A program made the position numbers and the translations under genes. Shown here in pieces: positions 16,367 to 24,866 of a stretch of 64,000 nucleotides of DNA. The notes under the pieces were generated by a model. It was not told the DNA's origin and ran no database searches. It worked only from the letters and a program-made list of their open reading frames with translations. Each line of letters starts with the position of its first letter. Position 1 is the first letter of the stretch. Source of the stretch: an uncultured Phocaeicola sp. (GTDB lineage Bacteria > Bacteroidota > Bacteroidia > Bacteroidales > Bacteroidaceae); contig CAPAOL010000013.1 of NCBI GenBank assembly GCA_948579315.1, forward strand, positions 5,682 to 69,681, in the 5' to 3' direction.

Positions 16367-18061
16367 TTACCAGAAATACCAGTAGAAAGCACCAGTAATA
16401 GCCAGAATAATCACAGTATGAATAATATCCCAGTGATTCCAGCTTGCACGTGTAACAGCTTTTTGCTCTTTAGTAGCCGTTCCGAATACCAGTCCCTGAA
16501 TCTTTTCTGTAGTCGGCGCTTTGGTCACCAGGCTGACTACGACTACTACAATGATACAGAACAAGAACATCCATCCGCAGAAGAATAACCAGTTCATATC
16601 ATAGAACAAATATTTGAATGTAGAATCTGCTACTTCGCTCACATTGCTATAATATACTTTTGCACCGAGGCGAGTCAACCCGATTACCATACCAGCAATC
16701 AATCCCCACATACCACCTTGGGCGGAAGTACGTTTCCAACAGATACCCAGTAAGAAAGCCGCAGCGATACCAGGAGCCAGTACGGATTGAACGTCCTGCA
16801 AGTAAGTATAAAGTACATCGCCTACACTACGCATGATAGGAATCCAAAGAATACCTAAAATAACGATTACAACCGTTGCAACCTGACCAATACCTACCAG
16901 CTTCTTCTCCGGAGTTTCAGGTTTGAAACGTTTGTAGAAGTCGATAGTAAACAACATGGCTGACGAGTTAAACAGAGATGCAAGAGAACTCATCAAGGCG
17001 GCAAGAATACCACATACTACCAGACCTTTCACACCGGCAGGAAGTAATTTGGCTACTAATGTCGGGAAAGCGGCATCAGCATTTGCTGTTCCGTTAGCCA
17101 GCATCGGCAAGAAACCTTCGCCACCGGCACCGATATATTTTTGATGTAATGCAAATGCGATCATACCAGGAATCAAGAAAAGGAATACAGGCAACAGTTT
17201 CAGATAAGCACCGAAAATGGTACCACGACGAGCTTCCATTTCATTTTTACCTGAAAGTACACGTTGTACGATGAACTGGTCGGTACACCAGTACCAGAAA
17301 CCGATAATAGCCGAACCGATCAAAGCGCCCAACCAAGGGAAGTTTGCATCATCATTGCTACGAATCAGGTTAGTCATCGTATCACCGTAATCATTTACGG
17401 TAACAGCCCCACAGACTCTCATCATTTCATCCCATCCACCTAATTCTTTGAAGCCGAGTACCAGAATGATTAATGATCCTAACAGTAGGATAGGAGTTTG
17501 AAGGACAGAAGTGTAAAGAACTGATTTCATACCACCGAAGATCGTATAAAGTGCAGTTAACACTACCAGACCGATAGCTGCAATCCAGAAGAAATCAATT
17601 CCCCAAAGCTCTTTGATACCGAATACTTGTTGGAATACAAGACCACCGGCATATACAGTCACAGCTACTTTAGTTAACACATAACTTACCAAAGAGATGA
17701 CCGACAGGATGGTACGTGATTGAGGATTATAGCGGCGTTCCAAAAATTCCGGCATTGTATATACCATGCTTCGTGTGTAGAAGGGCACAAACACCCATCC
17801 CAGAATCAAGATCATCCATCCCTGAATTTCCCAGTGCGCCATAGCCATACCACTGGATGCACCGGCTCCTGCCAATCCGATCAAGTGTTCCGAACCGATG
17901 TTGGATGCGAAAATAGAGGCACCGATCGCAAGCCATGTTGCGTCGCGTCCGCCCAAGAAATAATCTGCCGAGTCATTTTGTTTTTGTCTGACTACCCAAA
18001 CAATAATACCGATCAGAGCCAGAAAAAAGACTCCGATTACTAGCCAATCTAATGCTTCCAC
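16367..18061 (-). CDS. Sodium:solute symporter (SSS), likely arabinose importer
   Basis: This 564-residue protein has about 14 membrane helices and the SSS signatures: DYFLGGRDATWLAIGASIFASNIGSEHLIGLAGAG, then WEIQGWMILILGWVFVPFY and TMPEFLERRY. The family contains SGLT-type sugar transporters. Its place between araR and the epimerase gene suggests arabinose as substrate, imported across the inner membrane with sodium. The substrate is inferred from context. Confidence 0.9.
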   Translation of the reverse strand: MEALDWLVIGVFFLALIGIIVWVVRQKQNDSADYFLGGRDATWLAIGASIFASNIGSEHLIGLAGAGASSGMAMAHWEIQGWMILILGWVFVPFYTRSMVYTMPEFLERRYNPQSRTILSVISLVSYVLTKVAVTVYAGGLVFQQVFGIKELWGIDFFWIAAIGLVVLTALYTIFGGMKSVLYTSVLQTPILLLGSLIILVLGFKELGGWDEMMRVCGAVTVNDYGDTMTNLIRSNDDANFPWLGALIGSAIIGFWYWCTDQFIVQRVLSGKNEMEARRGTIFGAYLKLLPVFLFLIPGMIAFALHQKYIGAGGEGFLPMLANGTANADAAFPTLVAKLLPAGVKGLVVCGILAALMSSLASLFNSSAMLFTIDFYKRFKPETPEKKLVGIGQVATVVIVILGILWIPIMRSVGDVLYTYLQDVQSVLAPGIAAAFLLGICWKRTSAQGGMWGLIAGMVIGLTRLGAKVYYSNVSEVADSTFKYLFYDMNWLFFCGWMFLFCIIVVVVVSLVTKAPTTEKIQGLVFGTATKEQKAVTRASWNHWDIIHTVIILAITGAFYWYFW

Positions 18062-18086
18062 AATAAATATGATTTATGAGTTAATA

Positions 18087-19226
18087 TTATTTCTCTACAG
18101 AGAATTTGAAAATACATTCACTATTATAAGTTTGTCCCGGTTCCAGTACAACAGAAGGCCAGTCTGCCTTGTTAGGACTGTCAGGATAATGTTGTGTCTC
18201 CAGACACACAGAAGCACGTTGGTTGTAAACGATGCCTTTCTTTCCGGTTACGGTTCCGTCGAGGAAGTTTCCTGTGTAAACCTGTACACCCGGTTCGTTG
18301 GTATATACTTCTAGAGTAATACCACTTTCAGGTGAGGTGAGTTTTGCGGCAACTTGCGAAAGATCTCCCTTTGTGTTGAGTACCCAGTTGTGGTCATATC
18401 CTTTTCCGTTCTTCAGTTGAACGAAATCGTAGTTATCGATCTCTTTGCCTACAGCTTTCGGAGTGGTGAAGTCCATCGGAGTGTCTTTTACAGGAGCGAT
18501 TTCGCCTGTAGTCATAAAGGTACTGTCTACCGGAGTGTAATAGTCTGCGTTCACATACAATATATTGTCGGTTGAAGCTTTTGACGGATCACCTGCCAGG
18601 TTGAAGTAAGAGTGGTTGGTCATATTGATGATCGTCTTTTTATCGGTAGTTGCGCTATATTTGATATCGATAGCGTTATCTTCAGTCAGTTTGTAAGTCA
18701 CTTTAGCTGTCACATTACCCGGGAAGTTTTCGTCTCCGTCCGGTGAGACAAGTGTCAGTTCCAGCGTTGTCGGATCAATCAGATTAGCTTCATAAACTTT
18801 GTATTGCCAACCTTTCGGACCTCCGTGCAGGCAGTGGCCGAAATTGTTTTGCGGCAGTTGGATCGTGTCACCGTCCAATGCGAAACGTCCTTGGTTGATA
18901 CGGTTTGCATAGCGTCCGATAGAAGCACCGAAGTCGCTGGGTACATTAATATAGTCAGCAATGCTGTCAAAACCTAAAACTACATCTTGCATCTTACCGT
19001 TCTTGTCGGGTACCATGACAGACACGATACGTCCTCCGAAGTTAGTGATGCATACTTCCATGCCTGCCTTGTTCTTTAAGGTGTAAAGAGCTGTTTTGGC
19101 ATTGTTCACTTCTGTTTGAAATTTTACCGGATCAAGACCGGACAAGGTCAGCTCGGAAGCCGGCTTGTTATTGCACGCAACCAGCATCAGTGCGGCAAAT
19201 CCTGCAAGTAGAAAATGTTTTTTCAT
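18087..19226 (-). CDS. Aldose 1-epimerase, lipoprotein
   Basis: The 379 residues begin with a lipoprotein signal (cysteine in LMLVACNN). The GalM fold follows, with GASIGRYANRINQGRF, NFGHCLHGGPKGWQ, the catalytic NMTNHSYFNLAG and, near the end, VCLETQHYPDSPN with the catalytic glutamate. It interconverts sugar anomers, here probably in the periplasm for arabinose. It is the first gene of the leftward arabinose operon. Its promoter region is shared with the rightward GH51 gene. Confidence 0.93.
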   Translation of the reverse strand: MKKHFLLAGFAALMLVACNNKPASELTLSGLDPVKFQTEVNNAKTALYTLKNKAGMEVCITNFGGRIVSVMVPDKNGKMQDVVLGFDSIADYINVPSDFGASIGRYANRINQGRFALDGDTIQLPQNNFGHCLHGGPKGWQYKVYEANLIDPTTLELTLVSPDGDENFPGNVTAKVTYKLTEDNAIDIKYSATTDKKTIINMTNHSYFNLAGDPSKASTDNILYVNADYYTPVDSTFMTTGEIAPVKDTPMDFTTPKAVGKEIDNYDFVQLKNGKGYDHNWVLNTKGDLSQVAAKLTSPESGITLEVYTNEPGVQVYTGNFLDGTVTGKKGIVYNQRASVCLETQHYPDSPNKADWPSVVLEPGQTYNSECIFKFSVEK

Positions 19227-19271
19227 GGTTTTATCTTTAATGTAAATGAGATGCTTATCTTATTTTGGGTG

Positions 19272-19307
19272 TAAAAGTAACACTTTTGTTTGGTGTATCA
19301 AATACAC
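19272..19307 (-). promoter_or_regulatory. Promoter of the arabinose operon with palindromic operator candidate
   Basis: On the minus strand, TTTG within the palindrome GTGTAT-N3-ATACAC (19293-19307) lies 19 bases before TACTTTTA, a near match to the -7 consensus. The spacing is right for the Bacteroides -33/-7 pair. The palindrome covers the -33 box, where a repressor such as AraR could act. That role is inferred. Confidence 0.5.
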
Positions 19308-19353
19308 TCTTGTATGTTATGCAGCATAAACGGTATATTTTATGATTTCCCAT

Positions 19354-19525
19354 ACACCTTATTATATATATAAATGTACGCTTTCCATCCGTTTATTTTT
19401 CATATAATAGAGCGGATTAATAGGTGTTTTTTGATCTGTTTTCGTATTATAAATATCAGATACGGATGGAAAATTGTGCAAATGAATGGAATTTGATCCT
19501 TTTTGACCGATATACACCTGTTAAT
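19354..19525. promoter_or_regulatory. Three ACACCTnTTAAT-like sites in the GH51/epimerase intergenic region
   Basis: ACACCTTATTA at 19354-19364, its inverse ATTAATAGGTGT at 19416-19427 and ACACCTGTTAAT at 19514-19525 repeat one motif. A separate 11-base perfect inverted repeat (TTTCCATCCGT at 19382, ACGGATGGAAA at 19462) encloses the middle copy. These are candidate operators for AraR or an arabinan sensor; this is not proven. Confidence 0.5.
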
Positions 19526-19561
19526 GATAAAATCGGGTACGGGGAAAATAGAGAATCTGAT

Positions 19562-19570
19562 TATCTTTGC
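19562..19570 (+). promoter_or_regulatory. Bacteroides -7 element for the second GH51 gene
   Basis: TATCTTTGC, an exact TAnnTTTGC, lies 34 bases before the ATG at 19604. It decides that start over an in-frame ATG farther upstream at 19424, which would precede the promoter. Confidence 0.7.
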
Positions 19571-19603
19571 ATTTTAACTATATATAATTTTTTATTGAGA
19601 ACC

Positions 19604-21586
19604 ATGAGAAGATACGCAAATTTATTGGCAGTAGTAGCCTTGTCTACTAACCTTGCGCTTCATGCGCAAACTAATGAGTTGGTGATACAGACGAAGAAGC
19701 TGGGTGCAGAAATCCAACCTACTATGTACGGACTTTTTTTTGAGGACATCAACTATGCTGCCGACGGCGGACTTTATGCCGAACTAGTGAAGAATCGTTC
19801 CTTTGAATTTCCACAACACTTGATGGGATGGAAAACGTATGGAAAAGTATCCTTAATGAATGATGGCCCTTTTGAACGCAATCCGCATTACGTACGCCTT
19901 TCTAACCCCGGACATGCACATAAGCATACCGGATTGGATAACGAAGGCTTTTTCGGCATCGGTGTCAAGAAGGGGGAGGAGTATCGCTTTTCCGTTTGGG
20001 CGCGTTTGCCGCAAGGAAGTACGAAAGAAACATTGAGAATCGAACTTGTAGATACCCAATCAATGGGCGAACGTCAGGCACTTGTTGCTGGGAATCTTAC
20101 GATTGATTCTAAGGACTGGAAAAAATACCAGATAATCTTGAAGCCCGGCAGTACTCATCCGAAATCCGTACTCCGTATTTTCCTTACTTCCAAAGGAACT
20201 GTAGATTTAGAGCATGTCTCTCTTTTCCCGGTTGATACTTGGAAGGGACACGAAAATGGTCTTCGTAAAGATTTGGCACAAGCATTGGCGGATATTCATC
20301 CCGGAGTTTTCCGCTTTCCCGGTGGTTGTATCGTAGAAGGTACTGACCTAGAGACTCGTTATGACTGGAAAAAATCAGTTGGTCCGGTAGAGAACCGTCC
20401 CTTGAATGAAAATCGTTGGCAGTATACTTTTACTCACCGATTCTTTCCTGATTATTACCAAAGCTATGGATTGGGATTCTATGAATATTTCCTGCTGTCT
20501 GAAGAAATGGGTGCGGCACCTCTGCCGATTCTGAATTGCGGACTTTCCTGCCAATATCAGAATAATGATCCGAAAGCTCACGTAGCCGTTTGTGATTTGG
20601 ATAATTATATTCAGGATGCGCTCGATCTGATTGAGTTTGCTAATGGAGATGTGAATACCACATGGGGAAAGGTACGTGCCGATATGGGACATCCTGCACC
20701 GTTTAACCTGAAATTTATCGGTATCGGTAACGAACAATGGGGAAAAGAATATCCCGAACGTCTCGAACCGTTTATCAAAGCTATTCGTAAAGCTCACCCG
20801 GAAATTAAAATAGTAGGTAGCTCCGGTCCGAATTCTGAAGGAAAAGAGTTTGATTACTTGTGGCCTGAAATGAAACGTCTGAAAGCCGATTTGGTAGACG
20901 AGCATTTCTATCGTCCTGAAAGTTGGTTCCTGGCTCAAGGTGCCCGCTATGACAACTACGATCGTAAAGGACCGAAAGTCTTTGCCGGCGAATATGCTTG
21001 CCATGGAAAAGGAAAGAAATGGAATCATTACCATGCTGCTTTGCTCGAAGCTGCTTTCATGACCGGATTGGAACGTAATACTGACATTGTCCACATGGCC
21101 ACCTATGCTCCGCTTTTTGCTCATGTGGAAGGATGGCAATGGCGTCCTGATATGATTTGGTTCGATAACCTAAATTCTGTGCGTACCACTAGCTATTATG
21201 TACAACAACTGTATGCACAAAACAAAGGAACAAATGTACTTCCCCTTACCATGAACAAGAAAAATGTAACGGGAGCCGAAGGACAGAACGGACTCTTTGC
21301 CAGTGCTGTTTACGATAAGGACAAGAATGAACTGATTGTAAAGGTTGCTAATACTTCCGCCACAATACAGCCAATTTCCTTGAATTTTGAAGGATTGAAG
21401 AAACAAGATATACTGTCTGATGGCCGTTGTATCAAACTTCGCTCGCTTGATTTGGATAAGGATAATACACTGGAGCAACCTTTTGCCATCGTTCCGCAAG
21501 AAACTCCAGTATCTATTGAAGGCAACGTGTTTACTACCGAACTGGAACCTACTACGTTTGCGGTATATAAGTTCACGAAGAAATAA
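19604..21586 (+). CDS. Alpha-L-arabinofuranosidase, long GH51 type
   Basis: From the ATG at 19604 the product has 660 residues and starts with a signal peptide ending near LHAQ22. A CBM4/9-like beta-sandwich (about 70-210) is embedded before the barrel. The acid/base is E377 in FIGIGNEQWG and the nucleophile is E463 in VFAGEYACHG. It is the plant/long form, distinct from the shorter GH51 at 7423-8967, so the locus holds two different alpha-arabinofuranosidases. The frame also stays open upstream to an ATG at 19424, but that region has the promoter and operators. Confidence 0.93.
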   Translation: MRRYANLLAVVALSTNLALHAQTNELVIQTKKLGAEIQPTMYGLFFEDINYAADGGLYAELVKNRSFEFPQHLMGWKTYGKVSLMNDGPFERNPHYVRLSNPGHAHKHTGLDNEGFFGIGVKKGEEYRFSVWARLPQGSTKETLRIELVDTQSMGERQALVAGNLTIDSKDWKKYQIILKPGSTHPKSVLRIFLTSKGTVDLEHVSLFPVDTWKGHENGLRKDLAQALADIHPGVFRFPGGCIVEGTDLETRYDWKKSVGPVENRPLNENRWQYTFTHRFFPDYYQSYGLGFYEYFLLSEEMGAAPLPILNCGLSCQYQNNDPKAHVAVCDLDNYIQDALDLIEFANGDVNTTWGKVRADMGHPAPFNLKFIGIGNEQWGKEYPERLEPFIKAIRKAHPEIKIVGSSGPNSEGKEFDYLWPEMKRLKADLVDEHFYRPESWFLAQGARYDNYDRKGPKVFAGEYACHGKGKKWNHYHAALLEAAFMTGLERNTDIVHMATYAPLFAHVEGWQWRPDMIWFDNLNSVRTTSYYVQQLYAQNKGTNVLPLTMNKKNVTGAEGQNGLFASAVYDKDKNELIVKVANTSATIQPISLNFEGLKKQDILSDGRCIKLRSLDLDKDNTLEQPFAIVPQETPVSIEGNVFTTELEPTTFAVYKFTKK

Positions 21587-21654
21587 GAAGTGCAGAATGA
21601 CACTACCTTCATGGCGAATGTAATCTCATCGTTAAATATAAATTTAAAAAGTAA

Positions 21655-21681
21655 GGGCGGCTTCCGTGATGGAAACTGCCC
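21655..21681. terminator. Hairpin between convergent genes
   Basis: GGGC..TTCC and GGAA..GCCC form an imperfect stem with a GTGAT loop, followed on the plus strand by a T-rich tract. It can end the GH51 transcript and lies just past the stop of the leftward PIN gene. Confidence 0.55.
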
Positions 21682-21692
21682 TCCTAATGTTT

Positions 21693-22235
21693 TTATAGTT
21701 TTCTTTCTGTGATAATCTCTATATCATCTGTGGAGGACAATAAGTCACTGTCGTCTGTAACCAACTTTAATTTATTAATCTTGCACATTTCAATATAATA
21801 GGCATCATTGAAGTCTCTATCAATAATATCTGATATGATTTTGTCAAGATTAACGGAGATAAATCCATCTGTAATCTTTTGGGTTATTCCTAAAATTACT
21901 TTTATATTATCTTTAGCCTCTTCAACAGCTTCCAAATACTCTTCCGTTCCCTTAAAGTCTTTTTTATACTCAGTTGAATAATTACCGCTAGCATCTTGCC
22001 AAAGTTTGAAACTTAGCTTTAAGTAGGCATTGATAAATTCAGAGACAACAAGAGAGTTGATCTTTATTTTAGCATTGGAATTTTGGATATTACTTAATAA
22101 TGTACCATAAATGTTTTGTCTATGATAGTTGACATTAGCTATAGGAGCAAATAAAAGCATCCATATATTAGTGTCAAAGAAAAAAGAGTCAGTGGGTGCT
22201 ACAGTATAAACTGAAGCTTTACTTAATGTCGCCAT
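21693..22235 (-). CDS. PIN-domain protein, third gene of a GHKL/STAS/PIN cassette
   Basis: The 180 residues show a PIN nuclease pattern: D21 in FFFDTNIW, E66 in SLVVSEF, D144 in DFNDAYYIEM and D161/D162 in LVTDDSD. These are the four acidic positions that bind metal and cut RNA in this fold. It begins inside the end of the STAS-like gene (17-base overlap), so it is translationally coupled. No small antitoxin is next to it, so it is not a plain VapBC pair. I infer that it is the effector of the cassette. The DNA is clearly richer in A and T than the neighbouring sugar genes, which hints at transfer. Confidence 0.75.
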   Translation of the reverse strand: MATLSKASVYTVAPTDSFFFDTNIWMLLFAPIANVNYHRQNIYGTLLSNIQNSNAKIKINSLVVSEFINAYLKLSFKLWQDASGNYSTEYKKDFKGTEEYLEAVEEAKDNIKVILGITQKITDGFISVNLDKIISDIIDRDFNDAYYIEMCKINKLKLVTDDSDLLSSTDDIEIITERKL

Positions 22236-22569
22236 CTAATATGGGTTTTATATTTTTTTCGAATAGTGCTGTGTCTTTATAAAATAGTTTAGCTGTATCA
22301 GTTACTTTTTTAATTCGGCGTGCATTTTCGACTGATACATTTTGAAGCTTTAAATATTGTTTAATAAAATCGCTTGAATAGTCTTTGTATAAGTTTCCTA
22401 TTGCAACGTTTAAAAAAGCGGTAGTCATTAGCTCTATTCCTGCAAAATCTAAAGAAACTTCTTCCTTTTTGTTTAGAGCTTCTTTGATTTGATCATAAAT
22501 AGGTTTTCCTTCGTTGGGTATCACCCCTTGATGAAGTGTTACTAAATTGTCTACTTTAATTTCTTTCAT
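22219..22569 (-). CDS. STAS-like protein (DUF4325 type)
   Basis: The 116-residue protein fits the STAS-like DUF4325 pattern: a strand VSLDFAGIEL (D41 at the strand end), then T49-T50 in LMTTAFLNVAIGNLY. Those threonines sit where anti-anti-sigma factors of the SpoIIAA/RsbV kind carry the phosphorylated serine. It lies 11 bases downstream of a GHKL ATPase gene and overlaps the PIN gene. A partner-switch role is inferred from this pairing. Confidence 0.75.
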   Translation of the reverse strand: MKEIKVDNLVTLHQGVIPNEGKPIYDQIKEALNKKEEVSLDFAGIELMTTAFLNVAIGNLYKDYSSDFIKQYLKLQNVSVENARRIKKVTDTAKLFYKDTALFEKNIKPILDGDIK

Positions 22570-22580
22570 ATACTATATTA

Positions 22581-23483
22581 TTATAATAAATCATTTGGGT
22601 CTAGTAGTGCTTCTTTTTCTTCGGACATATAATAAAACTTATCGTCATTGAAGTTGAACTCCATATTAACGATTGTGCCCGGAAAAATGTTCTCCATAAA
22701 TTTTGAGTTAACTTTTCCGTTCTCATATTCCCAAAATCCATTTGATGATATGATCTGAAGAAGCCCTTTATTTAAATCAATGAAATCCTTAATCAAACTT
22801 AACCCTAATCCACCGGTGGATTCTTTAGTTGTGTTTCCTTCTTGAATAGCCCATTCAATAGCTTCGAAAGAGTTTAAACTATCAAGTCCTTTTCTTGCGC
22901 AATAATCACACACATTTTTATAAATAGTATTGCCACAATCCACAATTGTGACGTCAAGTCTTGGAATTTCAACTTCAGGTTTGTACTCTCCACAACAGTA
23001 TACTGATTTACTATTTCCATGCGTAATGGCGTTTACATATATTTCAAATATACTTTCATTGATATTTCTACCGACTAATTCTGTGTGTTTAGGGAATTTT
23101 TGTTTGCTAATCAATTCATCGTCTATATATTTTTTAAAGTCGTCAGACTCTGTTTGTGAAAATTTCCTGTATGGAATAAATGTCTCCTTATCTTCATTTG
23201 ATGTATCAATTAGAAACGCTTTAAGAAATTGATTCCTTGATAATATTCTTCGCACGCCCGTATATAAAGGTTTAGTTATCCATACCTGATATCCTTCTTC
23301 TATTAATAAATCTATTAATGCTCCTAACACGGAAGCGAGATTCGCGTCAAAATGAATACATTGGGAGAAATTGATTCTCAAAGAGATATCTTTTTGGTTA
23401 TGAACTTCTTTATATAAACGAGCTATTGCTGCATAACCATCTATTTCAGTCCTTATATTTTTTTCTATATAAAAATCATACAT
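22581..23483 (-). CDS. GHKL ATPase with N-terminal STAS-like region
   Basis: The 300-residue protein carries the GHKL/HATPase boxes in order: N box ESIFEIYVNAITHG (143-156), G1 VDCGNTI (181-187), G2 STGGLGLSLIKDF (222-234) and the GT motif FPGTIVNMEF (267-276). No histidine-kinase dimerisation domain or membrane segment is seen, so it resembles anti-sigma-type kinases. Residues about 33-70 (ISLRINFSQCIHFDAN, then GALIDLLIEEGYQVWI) look like another STAS-type beta-alpha unit. It is the first gene of the cassette and has its own promoter at 23509-23517. Confidence 0.8.
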   Translation of the reverse strand: MYDFYIEKNIRTEIDGYAAIARLYKEVHNQKDISLRINFSQCIHFDANLASVLGALIDLLIEEGYQVWITKPLYTGVRRILSRNQFLKAFLIDTSNEDKETFIPYRKFSQTESDDFKKYIDDELISKQKFPKHTELVGRNINESIFEIYVNAITHGNSKSVYCCGEYKPEVEIPRLDVTIVDCGNTIYKNVCDYCARKGLDSLNSFEAIEWAIQEGNTTKESTGGLGLSLIKDFIDLNKGLLQIISSNGFWEYENGKVNSKFMENIFPGTIVNMEFNFNDDKFYYMSEEKEALLDPNDLL

Positions 23484-23508
23484 GGCTAATTAGTGTTTAT
23501 AATCTTTC

Positions 23509-23517
23509 GCAAAGATA
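23509..23517 (-). promoter_or_regulatory. Bacteroides -7 element of the GHKL/STAS/PIN cassette
   Basis: The minus strand reads TATCTTTGC, 26 bases before the ATPase ATG, so the cassette is an independent transcription unit. Confidence 0.65.
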
Positions 23518-23587
23518 GAACTTTTATTTTGATTTATTTATAAAATAATTTAATAAAAAGATGCTTGGGATGAATATGTAATAAAAC

Positions 23588-23627
23588 AAGAGAGACATAT
23601 ATCTAATGCAGATATAAGTCTCTCTTA
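23588..23627 (-). terminator. Intrinsic terminator of the galactose operon
   Basis: An about 18-pair stem (AAGAGAGACATATATCT with AGATATAAGTCTCTCTT) has a five-base loop. The minus strand then reads GTTTTATT. It lies 46 bases past the galK stop. Confidence 0.8.
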
Positions 23628-23673
23628 ACAAATTCTCATCAACGAAATATGCGATGGAGATATAATACTTCTC

Positions 23674-24828
23674 TTATTCCAGTCTACGAGAACCGTCACC
23701 AATTACTACGTCATACACTTTCGGGCTTCTGCCGAATTTAGCTTTGAAAGCAGCTTTTGTTTTTTCAACGAAGTTGTCATACAACTCATCCTTAACAAGG
23801 TTGATCGTACAACCACCGAAGCCACCACCCATTACGCGTGAACCAGTCACACCGTATTCTTTAGCGCAGTCATTCAGGAAGTCGAGTTCTTCGCAGCTTA
23901 CTTCGTACAGCTTGCTCATGCCGTGATGAGTTTCGTACATCTTCTTGCCAACAGTTTCGTAATCATCCTTTTCCAATGCCTCGCAAACATCGAGTACACG
24001 TTGGATTTCTTCGATTACATATTCTGCACGCATATAGTCTTCAGCACTGATATCAGCTTTCGCTTCTTCCAGCATAGCCATTGTACAGTCGCGCAGGAAT
24101 TCTACGTGCGGATGTTTTTTCTGGATAGCGGCAACAGCAGCTTCACAACTTTGGCGACGCTTGTTGTAAGCAGAAGAAGCCAGTTCGTGTTTAACCACTG
24201 AATCCATCAGAACCAGACGATAACCTTCCGGATGGAATGGGAAATACTGGTATTCCAATGAACGGCAATCCAAACGGATCAAGCTGCCTGCTTTACCGAA
24301 CACAGAAGCAAACTGGTCCATGATACCGCAGTTAACACCGCAGTAGTTGTGTTCTGTTGCCTGACCCACTTTAGCCAATTCAAATTTATCTATTTTGTTT
24401 TCACCGAACAGTTCGTTCAATGCGAAAGCATACGTACTTTCCAAAGCAGCAGAAGAAGACATACCTGCACCCAGAGGCACATCACCTGCAAAAGCAGTAT
24501 TGAATCCCTTCACGTCAACGCCGCGTTTAATCATTTCACGGCATACGCCGAAAATATATCTTGCCCAGCTGGCACGTGGAGCATCCTCTTCGTTCAGACC
24601 AAATTCTACATAGTCTTTCAAGTCGATAGAGTAAGCTCTCACTTTGTCAGTACCGTTTGGTTTGATTTCAGCAATCATGCCTTTGTCTACGGCTCCCGGA
24701 AATACGAATCCACCGTTGTAGTCAGTGTGTTCGCCGATCAGGTTGATACGGCCCGGAGAAGCATATAAAAATCCAGTAGTTCCGTCAAAGTGTTTAATGA
24801 AGCGACTTCTTACGTATTCTGTATCCAT
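23674..24828 (-). CDS. galK: Galactokinase
   Basis: This GHMP-family kinase of 384 residues makes galactose-1-phosphate. It shows the galactokinase signature GRINLIGEHTDYNGGFVFP, the ATP loop PLGAGMSSSAALE, the catalytic aspartate in CGIMDQFAS and the third motif GGGFGGCTINLV. It is the last gene of the leftward galM-galP-galK operon, 38 bases after the transporter gene. Confidence 0.97.
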   Translation of the reverse strand: MDTEYVRSRFIKHFDGTTGFLYASPGRINLIGEHTDYNGGFVFPGAVDKGMIAEIKPNGTDKVRAYSIDLKDYVEFGLNEEDAPRASWARYIFGVCREMIKRGVDVKGFNTAFAGDVPLGAGMSSSAALESTYAFALNELFGENKIDKFELAKVGQATEHNYCGVNCGIMDQFASVFGKAGSLIRLDCRSLEYQYFPFHPEGYRLVLMDSVVKHELASSAYNKRRQSCEAAVAAIQKKHPHVEFLRDCTMAMLEEAKADISAEDYMRAEYVIEEIQRVLDVCEALEKDDYETVGKKMYETHHGMSKLYEVSCEELDFLNDCAKEYGVTGSRVMGGGFGGCTINLVKDELYDNFVEKTKAAFKAKFGRSPKVYDVVIGDGSRRLE

Positions 24829-24866
24829 GATATTTGTATTTTAAAGGTGAATAATAATATAGAGAA

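Noticed and set aside
19424..19603. N-terminal extension of the long GH51 protein
   Set aside because: The frame is open, but it contains an exact -7 promoter and operator-like repeats, and a signal peptide begins only at 19604.
20375..21139. 254-residue minus-strand frame inside the GH51 gene
   Set aside because: It is antisense to a clear enzyme, has no start signals and shows no protein-like motifs; it is a codon-bias shadow.
21693..22235. Classical VapBC toxin pair
   Set aside because: The gene beside the PIN gene is STAS-like, not a DNA-binding antitoxin, and a GHKL ATPase precedes both.
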